From positions 1-64,000 of the forward strand of contig JAIRVG010000063.1 of NCBI GenBank assembly GCA_031253995.1: DNA of 64,000 nt, in the 5' to 3' direction. The number at the start of each line of letters is the position of its first letter. Position 1 is the stretch's first letter. Both the position numbers and the translations under genes were made by a program. Source of the stretch: Paucimonas sp. (GTDB taxonomy: Bacteria; Pseudomonadota; Gammaproteobacteria; Pseudomonadales; Pseudomonadaceae). The notes under the pieces were generated by a model that saw nothing but the letters and a program-made list of their open reading frames with translations, did not search any database and was not told where the DNA came from. Shown here one piece after another: positions 1 through 8,672 of this stretch.

Positions 1-65
1 CGCCGACTGCGGTGCACTTGCGGTCCAGCTCTCTGCACGACCTCCCACAGGTCCGCGTCAGCCCG

Positions 66-614
66 TCAGCGCACCCGCGCCGGATTGCCCATCACCGTCG
101 CCCCCGCCGGCACATCCCGACTCACCACGCTGCCGGCGCCAATGATCGCGTTATCCCCCACCGTCACTCCAGGCAGAATGATCGCCCCGCCCCCAATCCA
201 TACGTTGCAGCCGATCGTCACCGGCTTGCCGCTCTCCAGCCCGCTGCGGCGGATCACCGGGTCGCGCGGGTGATCCGCGGCATAGATCTGCACCGCCGGC
301 CCGATCTGGCAGTCGTCGCCGATGCTCACCGTGCAGATATCGAGGATCACGCAGTTGAAATTCATGAACACATTGGCGCCCAGCTCGATGTTGTAGCCGT
401 AGTCGCAATAGAACGGCGGGCGGATCACCGCGCCGCTGCCGACCTTGGCGAAATGCGCCACCAGCAGTGCGTGGCGCTGCTCGTTGAGCAGGTCGGCGGA
501 GTCGTTGTAGCGCTGCATCCAGTGCTTGTTGGCGATCTGTTCGGCCTGCAGTTCCGGGCAGGTGGCACGGTACAACTGGCCGGTGAGCATCTTCTGTTTC
601 TCGCTAAGGTCCAT
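66..614 (-). CDS. Maltose/galactoside-type O-acetyltransferase (left-handed beta-helix)
   Basis: A 182-residue member of the NodL/LacA/Maa acetyltransferase family, which moves acetyl from acetyl-CoA to a sugar hydroxyl in the cytoplasm. An N-terminal Mac-type helical cap (about residues 5-60) precedes hexapeptide repeats with isoleucine/valine spacing (about 65-180). The family catalytic histidine fits His115 in AADHP. Full length is normal for the family. A GGAG motif lies 9 bases before the ATG. It stands alone, divergent from the acylase gene. The real acceptor sugar cannot be told from sequence. Confidence 0.88.
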   Translation of the reverse strand: MDLSEKQKMLTGQLYRATCPELQAEQIANKHWMQRYNDSADLLNEQRHALLVAHFAKVGSGAVIRPPFYCDYGYNIELGANVFMNFNCVILDICTVSIGDDCQIGPAVQIYAADHPRDPVIRRSGLESGKPVTIGCNVWIGGGAIILPGVTVGDNAIIGAGSVVSRDVPAGATVMGNPARVR

Positions 615-706
615 TGGCCCTCACTCCTGGCTGATCTCTCGGCTGGCAAAGTCTATCCTCTGTCCGATCATGTCCCCGGCAGAAAGATCCCACGCAAGGA
701 GCTTCG

Positions 707-3088
707 ATGAAACGCCGTCTCACCCTTCTCGCCGTCGCCATCGCCGTCGCGGCGGCCGGCGCTGGTTACCTGTACGTGCAGGGCAAGCAGCCGCAACGCA
801 ATGGCGAGCTGGCCCTGGCGAAGCTTCAGGCGCCAGTCAGCGTGCGCTACGACGAGCGCGGCGTGCCGCATATCCAGGCGCAGAACGAAACCGACCTGTA
901 CCGCGCCCTGGGCTACGTGCACGCTCAGGACCGCCTGTTCCAGATGGAGATCACCCGGCGCCTGGCCCGCGGCGAACTGGCCGAGGTGATGGGGCCGAAG
1001 CTGGTCGCCACCGATACCCTGTTCCGCAGCCTGCGCATCGGCGAGCAGGCGCAGGCCATGGTCGACCGCCAGGACAAGCAGTCACCGGCATGGAAGGCGC
1101 TCCAGGCCTACCTCGAAGGGGTCAACGCCTGGCAGGACTCGCACCCGAAGCCGATGGAATTCGACGCACTGGGCATCACCCCACGCCCCTTCACCGCCCA
1201 GGACACCCTGAGCATCGCCGGCTTCATGGCCTACAGCTTCGCTGCCGCGTTCCGCACCGAGCCGCTACTGACCTTCGTCCGCGACCATCTCGGCGAGCAG
1301 TACCTGAAGGTCTTCGACCTCGACTGGCATCCCGACGGCGTCTTGCAACGCGCACCCGCACTGGCGGACGCCGACTGGAAATCCCTCGGGCAACTGGCCC
1401 AGGTCAGCCAGCAGGCCTTCGGCGAAGCCGGCCTGCCGCAGTTCGAGGGCAGCAACGCCTGGGCGGTCAGCGGCAGCCGCACCCGCAGTGGCAAGCCGTT
1501 GCTGGCGGGCGACCCGCACATCCGCTTCGCGGTGCCGGCGGTGTGGTACGAGGCCGAGCTGTCGGCGCCGGGTTTCCACCTGTACGGCTATCACCAGGCG
1601 CTCAACCCGTTCGCCTCCCTCGGGCACAACCGTGACTTCGGCTGGAGCCTGACCATGTTCCAGAACGACGACGTCGACCTGGTCGCCGAGAAGGTCAACC
1701 CGGACAACCCGGACCAGGTCATGGTCCATGGCCAGTGGCAGCCACTGACCCGCAGCGAGCAGACGATCAAGGTCAAGGGCGAGGCGGACCAGACCGTCAC
1801 CCTGCTGCGCTCGCCCCACGGCCCGATCGTCAACAAGGTGCTGGGCCAGGACGCCGGGCCAACGCCGATCGCCATGTGGTGGGCCTTCCTGGAAAGCCCC
1901 AACCCGATCCTCGACGGCTTCTACGAGATCAACCGCGCCAGCAGCCTGGAGGCCATGCGCAGTGCGGTGCAGAAGGTCCAGGCACCCGGGCTCAACTTCG
2001 TCTGGGCCAACGCCCGTGGCGATATCGGCTGGTGGGCGGCGGCGGCCTTGCCGATCCGGCCAGAGGGCGTGAACCCGGCGTTCATCCTCGATGGCAGCAG
2101 CGGGCAGGCGGACAAGTCCGGGTTCTACCCGTTCAGCGCCAACCCGCAGTCGGAAAACCCGGCCAGCGGCTATATCGTCTCGGCCAACTTCCAGCCGCAA
2201 TCCCCCACGGGCGTGGCGATTCCCGGTTACTACAACCTGCCGGACCGCGGTCGCCAGCTCGACCGGCAACTGGCCGACGACCAGGTGAAATGGGACCTGC
2301 AGAACAGCCAGGCGCTGCAACTGGGCACCACCACCGACTACGGCCCGCGCACCCTCGGCCCGCTGCTGCCGGTGCTGCGCCAGGTGGTGCAGGACCAGCA
2401 GGGTCGCGAACTGGTGGAGCAACTGGCGGCCTGGCGGGGCGACTATCCGCTGGACTCGGTGAGCGCCACGCTGTTCAACCAGTTCCTCTACGAACTGGCC
2501 TTCGCCGCGATGCATGACGAACTGGGCGATGCCTGGTTCCAGGCGCTGATTTCGACCCGGGTGATCGACGACGCCCTGCCACGCCTGGCCGCCGACCCGG
2601 ATTCGCCGTGGTGGAACAGCGAGGGCAGCAGCGAACGCGGCAGCCGTACCGCGGTGGTCAAGCAAGCCTGGGACAGGACCCTGGCGCACCTGGGCGAGAC
2701 CCTGGGCAAGGATTCGTCGGGCTGGCAGTGGGGCAAGGCCCATACCCTGACCCACGGCCATCCGCTGGGCATGCAGAAGCCGTTGGACAAGCTGTTCAAT
2801 GTCGGGCCGTTCGCGGCGCCGGGGACCCATGAGGTGCCGAACAACCTGTCGGCGAAGATCGGTCCGGCGCCCTGGCCGGTGACCTATGGGCCGTCGACGC
2901 GGCGGCTGATCGACTTCGCCGATGCGGGGACGGCGCTGAGCATCAATCCGGTCGGGCAGAGTGGGGTGTTGTTCGACCGGCATTATGCGGATCAGGCGAA
3001 GCCGTATGTCGAGGGGAAGTACCAGAGGGCCTGGTTGGGGTTGGCCGGGGAGACCGAGGGGACGTTGAGGTTGGTGCCAGGCAAGTAG
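707..3088 (+). CDS. Penicillin acylase family Ntn-hydrolase, HacB-like acyl-homoserine lactone acylase
   Basis: A 793-residue precursor with a positively charged start and hydrophobic segment (residues 1-20) for export to the periplasm. Penicillin/AHL acylases self-cleave before a serine that becomes the N-terminal nucleophile of the beta chain; here GSNAW places it at Ser249, giving a short alpha chain and a beta chain of about 545 residues. AAGGAG sits 5 bases before the ATG. In P. aeruginosa the gene beside spuH (PA0305, hacB) encodes an AHL acylase, and this gene is likewise next to spuH, facing it. Substrate (AHL or beta-lactam side chain) is inferred from that homology and position, not shown. 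Confidence 0.85.
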   Translation: MKRRLTLLAVAIAVAAAGAGYLYVQGKQPQRNGELALAKLQAPVSVRYDERGVPHIQAQNETDLYRALGYVHAQDRLFQMEITRRLARGELAEVMGPKLVATDTLFRSLRIGEQAQAMVDRQDKQSPAWKALQAYLEGVNAWQDSHPKPMEFDALGITPRPFTAQDTLSIAGFMAYSFAAAFRTEPLLTFVRDHLGEQYLKVFDLDWHPDGVLQRAPALADADWKSLGQLAQVSQQAFGEAGLPQFEGSNAWAVSGSRTRSGKPLLAGDPHIRFAVPAVWYEAELSAPGFHLYGYHQALNPFASLGHNRDFGWSLTMFQNDDVDLVAEKVNPDNPDQVMVHGQWQPLTRSEQTIKVKGEADQTVTLLRSPHGPIVNKVLGQDAGPTPIAMWWAFLESPNPILDGFYEINRASSLEAMRSAVQKVQAPGLNFVWANARGDIGWWAAAALPIRPEGVNPAFILDGSSGQADKSGFYPFSANPQSENPASGYIVSANFQPQSPTGVAIPGYYNLPDRGRQLDRQLADDQVKWDLQNSQALQLGTTTDYGPRTLGPLLPVLRQVVQDQQGRELVEQLAAWRGDYPLDSVSATLFNQFLYELAFAAMHDELGDAWFQALISTRVIDDALPRLAADPDSPWWNSEGSSERGSRTAVVKQAWDRTLAHLGETLGKDSSGWQWGKAHTLTHGHPLGMQKPLDKLFNVGPFAAPGTHEVPNNLSAKIGPAPWPVTYGPSTRRLIDFADAGTALSINPVGQSGVLFDRHYADQAKPYVEGKYQRAWLGLAGETEGTLRLVPGK

Positions 3089-3100
3089 CTTTTGGTTGGT

Positions 3101-3159
3101 CTTGAGGGCCTCATCGCTGGCAAGCCAGCTGCCACAGGGATCGTGGTGAGGCCCTCAAG
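3101..3159. repeat. Pseudomonas palindromic repeat, GCTGGCAAGCCAGC type
   Basis: A 13-base outer inverted repeat (CTTGAGGGCCTCA and its complement) encloses an inner GCTGGCAAGCCAGC palindrome. It lies between the convergent acylase and spuH genes and could end transcription from both sides. Related copies occur at 26608 and 36108. Confidence 0.8.
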
Positions 3160-3166
3160 GTCCGGA

Positions 3167-4048
3167 TCAGGCCTGAGCCGGACGCCGCACTTCCGGCTGT
3201 TTCCAGCCATCCGCCGCTGCTTCCTCGATCGCCTGCTGGATCGCGCGCTTGCGGCGTTCCTCGGCACGGCGGCTGAAGTACCAGACCAGGAAGGTCGCCA
3301 GCGACACCGCCAGCAGGATCAGGCTGGCCACGGCGTTGATCTCCGGCTTCACGCCCAGGCGCACCGCGGAGAACACTTCCATCGGCAGGGTGGTGGAACC
3401 CGGCCCCGACACGAAGCTCGCCAGCACCAGGTCATCCAGCGACAGGGCGAAGGACATCATGCCGCCCGCCGCCAGCGACGGCGCGATCATCGGGATGGTG
3501 ATCAGGAAGAACACCTTCCACGGCCGCGCACCCAGGTCCATGGCCGCCTCTTCGATGGACAGGTCCAGCTCGCGCAGGCGGGCCGACACCACCACCGCCA
3601 CATAGGCGGCGCAGAACGTGGTGTGGGCGATCCAGATGGTGACGATGCCACGCTCCTGCGGCCAGCCGATCATCTGCGCCATGGCCACGAACAGCAGCAG
3701 CAGCGACAGACCGGTGATCACCTCGGGCATGACCAGCGGCGCGGTGACCAGGCCACCGAACAGGGTACGGCCCTTGAAGCGGGTGACCCGGGTCAGCACG
3801 AAGGCCGCCAGGGTACCCAGCGCCACCGCGGCGATGGCCGTGTAGCAGGCGATCTCCAGCGAGCGCATCACCGAGCCCATCAGCTGGGTGTTGTCCAGCA
3901 GGCCCACGTACCACTTCACCGACCAGCCGCCCCACACCGTCACCAGCTTGGAGGCGTTGAACGAGTAGATCACCAGGATCAGCATCGGCAGGTAGATGAA
4001 CAGCAGGCCGACCACCAGCATTACATTGGAAAATCCGACGCGCTTCAT
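3167..4048 (-). CDS. spuH: Polyamine ABC transporter permease SpuH (PotI family)
   Basis: A 293-residue inner-membrane permease with about six hydrophobic segments and the EAA loop (EEAAMDLGARPWKVFFLITIP region, about residues 165-185) that contacts the ATPase. It is the second permease of the polyamine importer and the last gene of the operon. Its ATG overlaps the stop of the preceding permease gene by 4 bases (ATGA), so the two are translationally coupled. A palindromic repeat follows. Assignment as SpuH rests on PotI-type sequence and on gene order identical to the P. aeruginosa spuDEFGH block. Confidence 0.93.
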   Translation of the reverse strand: MKRVGFSNVMLVVGLLFIYLPMLILVIYSFNASKLVTVWGGWSVKWYVGLLDNTQLMGSVMRSLEIACYTAIAAVALGTLAAFVLTRVTRFKGRTLFGGLVTAPLVMPEVITGLSLLLLFVAMAQMIGWPQERGIVTIWIAHTTFCAAYVAVVVSARLRELDLSIEEAAMDLGARPWKVFFLITIPMIAPSLAAGGMMSFALSLDDLVLASFVSGPGSTTLPMEVFSAVRLGVKPEINAVASLILLAVSLATFLVWYFSRRAEERRKRAIQQAIEEAAADGWKQPEVRRPAQA

Positions 4049-4965
4049 GCCCGGCCCTCCATCTCTTTCGCCTGGCTGCGGTTGAACAGCAGGATCGGCA
4101 CGATCAGGATCGCCAGCATCACTACCGCCAGGGCCGAGGCCACCGGCCAGTCACGGTTGTTGAAGAATTCCTGCCAGAGGACCTTGCCGATCATCAGGGT
4201 TTCCGGGCCGCCCAGCAGCTCGGGAATCACGAACTCGCCCACCACCGGGATGAACACCAGCATGCAGCCGGCGATGATGCCGTTCTTGGACAGCGGCACG
4301 GTGATCTTCCAGAAGCTGTTGAAGCGGCTCGAACCCAGGTCCGACGCGGCTTCCAGCAGGCTCTGGTCATGCTTCACGAGGTTGGCGAACAGCGGCAGGA
4401 TCATGAACGGCAGGTACGAATAGACCACGCCGATGTACACCGCCAGGTTGGTGTTGAGGATCTGCAGCGGCTGGTCGATGACGCCCAGCCACTGCAGGAA
4501 GGCGTTGAGCAGGCCGTTGTTGCTGAGGATGCCCATCCAGGCGTAGACGCGGATCAGGATCGCGGTCCAGGTCGGCATCATGATCAGCAGCAGCAGGACG
4601 GTCTGGATGTCCTTGCGTGCGTTGGCGATGGCGTAGGCCATCGGGTAGCCGATCAGCAGGCACAGCAGGGTGCTGAAGAAGGCCATCTTCAACGAGCCCA
4701 GGTAGGCCGAGATGTACAGCTCGTCCTCGGTCAGCAGGCCATAGTTGGCCAGGTTGAGCACGACCTGGATCTTGTCCTCGACGTAGCTGTAGATCTCCGT
4801 GTACGGAGGAATCGCCACGTCCGCTTCGGCGAAGCTGATCTTAAGGACGATGAAGAACGGCAGCATGAAGAACAGGAACAGCCACAGGAACGGGATGCCG
4901 ATGACGACATGCCGGCCCTCGGGCGTCACGCGGTTGAGCGCTCGCTTGAGCTTGCGCATGTTCAT
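4045..4965 (-). CDS. spuG: Polyamine ABC transporter permease SpuG (PotH family)
   Basis: A 306-residue inner-membrane permease with six predicted membrane segments and an EAA-type loop (LLEAASDLGSSRFNSFWKI) near residue 210. It pairs with SpuH to form the polyamine channel. I chose the ATG at 4965 because it overlaps the stop codon of the ATPase gene as ATGA; an in-frame ATG lies 33 bases further upstream but would run deep into the ATPase gene, and MRKL two codons downstream is also possible. Confidence 0.93.
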   Translation of the reverse strand: MNMRKLKRALNRVTPEGRHVVIGIPFLWLFLFFMLPFFIVLKISFAEADVAIPPYTEIYSYVEDKIQVVLNLANYGLLTEDELYISAYLGSLKMAFFSTLLCLLIGYPMAYAIANARKDIQTVLLLLIMMPTWTAILIRVYAWMGILSNNGLLNAFLQWLGVIDQPLQILNTNLAVYIGVVYSYLPFMILPLFANLVKHDQSLLEAASDLGSSRFNSFWKITVPLSKNGIIAGCMLVFIPVVGEFVIPELLGGPETLMIGKVLWQEFFNNRDWPVASALAVVMLAILIVPILLFNRSQAKEMEGRA

Positions 4966-6104
4966 GACCGCAGTACCACGCCGCTGTCGTCTTCCCACCA
5001 GACGAAGACTTCGTCTTCCCAGGTCGGACGCGAGCCCTGGCGTTCGGCGTTGGCGACGAAGGACTGGACGATCTTGCCGCTCGGCAGCTCGACGTAGAAC
5101 ACCGAGTGGCCGCCCAGGTAGGCGATGTCGTGGACCTTGCCGCGCGACCAGTTGTACTCGAAGGCCGGCTGCTGGGTGGTGATCAGGAGTTTTTCCGGAC
5201 GCAGCGCGTAGGTGATCGACTTGTCTTCCACCGAAGTGGTCACGCCGTGGCCGACATAGATGTTGCGCTCAAGCTCGGGGCTTGCGATCAGCGCGTGGCC
5301 TTCGGCGTCATCGACGACCTGGCCGTCGAACAGGTTGACGTTGCCGATGAACTCGCAGACCAGGCGGCTGGTCGGGGTTTCGTAGATGTCGATCGGGCTG
5401 CCGATCTGGGCGATCCAGCCCAGGTGCATGATGGCGATGCGCTGGGCCATGGTCATGGCCTCTTCCTGGTCGTGGGTCACCATCACGCAGGTCACGCCCA
5501 CGCGCTCGATGATCTCCACCAGTTCCAGCTGCATCTGCGAACGCAGTTTCTTGTCCAGCGCGCCCATCGGCTCGTCGAGCAGCAGCAGTTTCGGGCGCTT
5601 GGCCAGGGAGCGGGCCAGGGCCACGCGCTGGCGCTGGCCACCGGACAGCTGGTGCGGCTTGCGCTTGGCGTACTGGGTCATGTGCACCAGCTTGAGCATC
5701 TCGGCCACGCGGGCCTCGATCTCGGCCTTGGGCATCTTGTCCTGCTGCAGGCCGAAGGCGATGTTCTGCGCCACGGTCATGTGCGGGAACAACGCGTAGG
5801 ACTGGAACATCATGTTGATCGGCCGCTCGTAGGGCGGCATGTCGGTGATGTCGACGCCATCGAGGAAAATGCGCCCTTCGGTGGGACGCTCGAAACCGGC
5901 CAGCATGCGCAGCAGGGTCGATTTACCCGACCCCGAGCCACCCAGCAGGGCGAAGATCTCGCCCTTTTTGATTTCGAGGGAGACATCGTCCACCGCGACG
6001 GTTTCGTCGAATTTTTTCGTGACCCGATCGATCTTGACCAGCACCTGCTTGGGTTGCTGGTCGCCTTCGAGGGCTTTCTTATAGGCGCCGGAGGCAACTG
6101 CCAT
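4962..6104 (-). CDS. spuF: Polyamine ABC transporter ATPase SpuF (PotG family)
   Basis: A 380-residue ATPase that energises polyamine import at the inner membrane. Walker A is GGSGSGKST, the signature LSGGQRQRVALAR, Walker B LLLLDEP and the switch histidine lies in VMVTHD. The C-terminal third is the TOBE-type regulatory domain normal for PotG. The start at 6104 (MAVASG) has GGGAG 8 bases upstream; a longer frame beginning 30 bases earlier lacks such a site. It follows spuE by 58 bases and is coupled to spuG. Confidence 0.95.
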   Translation of the reverse strand: MAVASGAYKKALEGDQQPKQVLVKIDRVTKKFDETVAVDDVSLEIKKGEIFALLGGSGSGKSTLLRMLAGFERPTEGRIFLDGVDITDMPPYERPINMMFQSYALFPHMTVAQNIAFGLQQDKMPKAEIEARVAEMLKLVHMTQYAKRKPHQLSGGQRQRVALARSLAKRPKLLLLDEPMGALDKKLRSQMQLELVEIIERVGVTCVMVTHDQEEAMTMAQRIAIMHLGWIAQIGSPIDIYETPTSRLVCEFIGNVNLFDGQVVDDAEGHALIASPELERNIYVGHGVTTSVEDKSITYALRPEKLLITTQQPAFEYNWSRGKVHDIAYLGGHSVFYVELPSGKIVQSFVANAERQGSRPTWEDEVFVWWEDDSGVVLRS

Positions 6105-6162
6105 GTGTGAAACTCCCAACAGAATGTTCTGCACCCGCCCCTGCCGTGGCGGGTCCGGATTT

Positions 6163-7257
6163 TTATTTACCCGACTTGACCTTGGTCCAGATGCGGGTCA
6201 TCAAACGCTGCACTTTGGGCGGTAGTTCGGAATTGACGTACAGCTTGTCGATCACTTCCTGCGGTGGGTAGACCGCGGGGTCTGTCCGGACATCCTGGTC
6301 CATCAGCTCGCCAGCCTTGGGGTTCGGGTTGGCGTAACCAACGTAATCGCTGACCTGGGCGATAACCGCAGGCTCCAGCAGATAGTTGATGAAGGCATGG
6401 GCCTCCTTGACGTTGCCGGCATCCTTGGGAATCGCCAGCATGTCGAACCAGAGGTTGCCCCCCTCCTTGGGAATCACGTAGGCCACGTCCACGCCCTTGC
6501 CGGCTTCCTCGGCACGGGCCTTGGCCTGGAACACGTCGCCGGAGAAGCCGGCGGCCACGCAGATGTCGCCGTTGGCCAGGTCCGAGATGTACTTGGACGA
6601 GTGGAAGTAGGTCACGTAGGGACGGATGGCCAGGAGCTTTTCCTCGGCCTTCTTGTAGTCCTTGGGGTCCTGGCTGTTGGGGTCGAGCCCCAGGTAGTTG
6701 AGCATCGCCGGCAGCATTTCGTCCGCCGAGTCGAGGAAGGCGACGCCGCAGCTGGAGAGCTTCTTGATGTTCTCCGGCTCGAACAGCATGGCCCAGGAGT
6801 CGATCTTGTCGGTGCCAAGCACCGCCTTGACCTTCTCGACGTTGTAGCCGATGCCATTGGTACCCCACAGGTACGGCACCGCGTACTGGTTGCCCGCGTC
6901 GTTGCGCTCCAGGCGCTTGAGCAGGGCGGGGTCGAGGTTGTTCCAGTTCGGCAGCTGGGCGCGGTCGAGCTTCTGGAACGCGCCGGCCTTGATCTGCTTG
7001 CCGAGGAAATGGTTGGACGGCACCACCACGTCATAGCCGGTGCGACCGGCCAGCAGCTTGCCTTCCAGGGTTTCGTTGGAGTCGAAAACGTCGTACAGCG
7101 GCTTGATGCCGGTGGCCTTTTCGAAGTCCGCGAGGGTGGTCTGGCCGATGTAGTCCGACCAGTTGTAAATGTGCACCGTGGGCGCCGCTTGGACGCTGCA
7201 AGCCAGCGTCAGACCCGCTCCAGCCATGGCGGCCTTGCGAAATAGGGAAATAGACAA
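6163..7257 (-). CDS. spuE: Periplasmic polyamine-binding protein SpuE (PotF family)
   Basis: A 364-residue periplasmic binding protein with a signal peptide ending near the VQAAP motif (about residue 24) and the VHIYNWSDYI start of the mature PotF fold. The start codon is TTG, preceded by AGAGG at 9-base spacing; no ATG fits. It is clearly paralogous to the neighbouring SpuD. In P. aeruginosa SpuE prefers spermidine and SpuD putrescine; which is which here rests on gene order (second of the pair, next to the ATPase). Confidence 0.9.
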   Translation of the reverse strand: MSISLFRKAAMAGAGLTLACSVQAAPTVHIYNWSDYIGQTTLADFEKATGIKPLYDVFDSNETLEGKLLAGRTGYDVVVPSNHFLGKQIKAGAFQKLDRAQLPNWNNLDPALLKRLERNDAGNQYAVPYLWGTNGIGYNVEKVKAVLGTDKIDSWAMLFEPENIKKLSSCGVAFLDSADEMLPAMLNYLGLDPNSQDPKDYKKAEEKLLAIRPYVTYFHSSKYISDLANGDICVAAGFSGDVFQAKARAEEAGKGVDVAYVIPKEGGNLWFDMLAIPKDAGNVKEAHAFINYLLEPAVIAQVSDYVGYANPNPKAGELMDQDVRTDPAVYPPQEVIDKLYVNSELPPKVQRLMTRIWTKVKSGK

Positions 7258-7385
7258 GTGGGAGGTCCTCTACATTTAGTGCCCGTGTGGCGAGCAGCAG
7301 AAATGACTGCCGGATCGCCGAACCGGCGCGCAACTTACCTTCGATACACCCTTGCAGCAAAAAAATTTTCTATTACAGCTGTCAA

Positions 7386-7407
7386 GGACGCGGCTTTCGC
7401 CGCGCCC
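7386..7407 (-). promoter_or_regulatory. Intercistronic hairpin between spuD and spuE
   Basis: On the minus strand GGGCGCGGC-GAAA-GCCGCGTCC forms a stem of nine pairs with one mismatch and a GAAA tetraloop, directly after the spuD stop. A run of seven T lies about 15-25 bases further on, too far for a classic terminator. The likely effect is to protect spuD mRNA or reduce read-through, giving more binding protein than permease. This effect is inferred. Confidence 0.6.
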
Positions 7408-7423
7408 CGAGGCAAAAGCCGGC

Positions 7424-8521
7424 TTATTTGCCCGACTTGATCTTGGTCCAGCTGCGAGTGATCAGGCGCAGGGTCTGAGGATCCTGGTCGCTGATTGCGT
7501 ACAGCTGCTTCTTCACTTCGGCAGACGGGTAGATGCTCGGATCGCCGGAGATGTCCTTGTCCACCAGCGGGGTGGCGGCCTTGTTGCCGTTCGGGAAGCG
7601 CACGGCGTTGGTGATCTCGGCCATGACTTCCGGCTGCATCAGGAAGTCCATCCACTTGTAGGCGGCGTCGACGTTCTCGGCGTCCTTGGGAATGGCGACC
7701 ATGTCGTAGAAGGTACCGGCACCTTCTTTCGGAATGACGTAGTCCAGCTTGACCTTGTCGCCGGCTTCGTGGGCACGGGCCTTGGACTGTTCCAGATCAC
7801 CCGAGTAGCCCACGGCCACGCAGATGTTGCCGTTGGCCAGGTCCGAGATGTACTTGGAGGAGTGGAAGTAGGCGACCGATGGACGGACCTTGAGGAACAG
7901 GTCTTCGGCGGCCTTCAGGTCAGCCTTGTCCTTGCTCGCGGTCGGCTTGCCCAGGTAGTGCAGCGCGGCCGGGATCATCTCGGTCGGCGCGTCGAGGAAG
8001 CTCACGCCGCAGCTCTTGAGCTTGGCGATGTTCTCCGGCTTGAACACCACGTCCCAGGAATCGATCTTGTCGATGCCCAGCGCGGCCTTGACCTTCTCCG
8101 GGTTGTAGCCGATGCCGATGGAGCCCCACATGTACGGGAAGGCATGCTTGTTGCCCGGGTCGCTGGCGTCGCCGACGGCCTTGAGCAGGTCTTCGTCGAG
8201 GTTCTTCCAGTTAGGCAGCTTGGACTTGTCCAGCTCCTGGTAGACGCCGGCCTTGATCTGCTTGGCCAGGAAGTTGTTCGACGGCACGACCACGTCGTAG
8301 CCGGACTTGCCTGCCAGCAGCTTGGCTTCCAGGGTCTCGTTGCTGTCGAAGACGTCGTAGACGACCTTGATGCCGGTCTGTTTCTCGAACTTGGCGACGG
8401 TCTCCGGCGCGATGTAGTCGGACCAGTTGTAGACGTGGAGAACCTTGTCGTCCGCGTGAACAGCACCAGCCATCATCCCGGCGAGGGATGCGGCCAACAG
8501 CGTCTTGCCGAATTTCTTCAT
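7424..8521 (-). CDS. spuD: Periplasmic polyamine (putrescine)-binding protein SpuD
   Basis: A 365-residue PotF-family binding protein with a signal peptide (cleavage near HADDK, about residue 24) followed by VLHVYNWSDYIAP. It captures polyamine in the periplasm and delivers it to the SpuFGH complex. GGAG lies 8 bases before the ATG. It is close in sequence to SpuE over its whole length (shared SGYDVVVPSN-type and YFHSSKYISDLANG-type segments), indicating tandem duplication. It is separated from spuC by 151 bases holding two hairpins. Confidence 0.92.
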   Translation of the reverse strand: MKKFGKTLLAASLAGMMAGAVHADDKVLHVYNWSDYIAPETVAKFEKQTGIKVVYDVFDSNETLEAKLLAGKSGYDVVVPSNNFLAKQIKAGVYQELDKSKLPNWKNLDEDLLKAVGDASDPGNKHAFPYMWGSIGIGYNPEKVKAALGIDKIDSWDVVFKPENIAKLKSCGVSFLDAPTEMIPAALHYLGKPTASKDKADLKAAEDLFLKVRPSVAYFHSSKYISDLANGNICVAVGYSGDLEQSKARAHEAGDKVKLDYVIPKEGAGTFYDMVAIPKDAENVDAAYKWMDFLMQPEVMAEITNAVRFPNGNKAATPLVDKDISGDPSIYPSAEVKKQLYAISDQDPQTLRLITRSWTKIKSGK

Positions 8522-8580
8522 GCGTAATGCTCCAGAATTTTTATAAAGCCATCTGTTCAGCGGCCGGCCCTGTCTGCGCC

Positions 8581-8636
8581 GCGACTGAAACAGTCGCTAG
8601 TCTGGCAAGATCCAAGGCGCTCTTTCAACGCCTTGG
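8581..8636. promoter_or_regulatory. Two hairpins between spuC and spuD
   Basis: GCGACTG-AAA-CAGTCGC (8581-8597) and CCAAGGCG-loop-CGCCTTGG (8612-8636) are both perfect short stems within the 151-base gap. No U-run follows on the minus strand, so they look like mRNA processing or stability elements rather than terminators. A separate promoter for spuD in this gap is possible but not identified. Confidence 0.5.
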
Positions 8637-8672
8637 CATGCCGCAAAGCCACCATGGCAGCCTAGCAGGTGC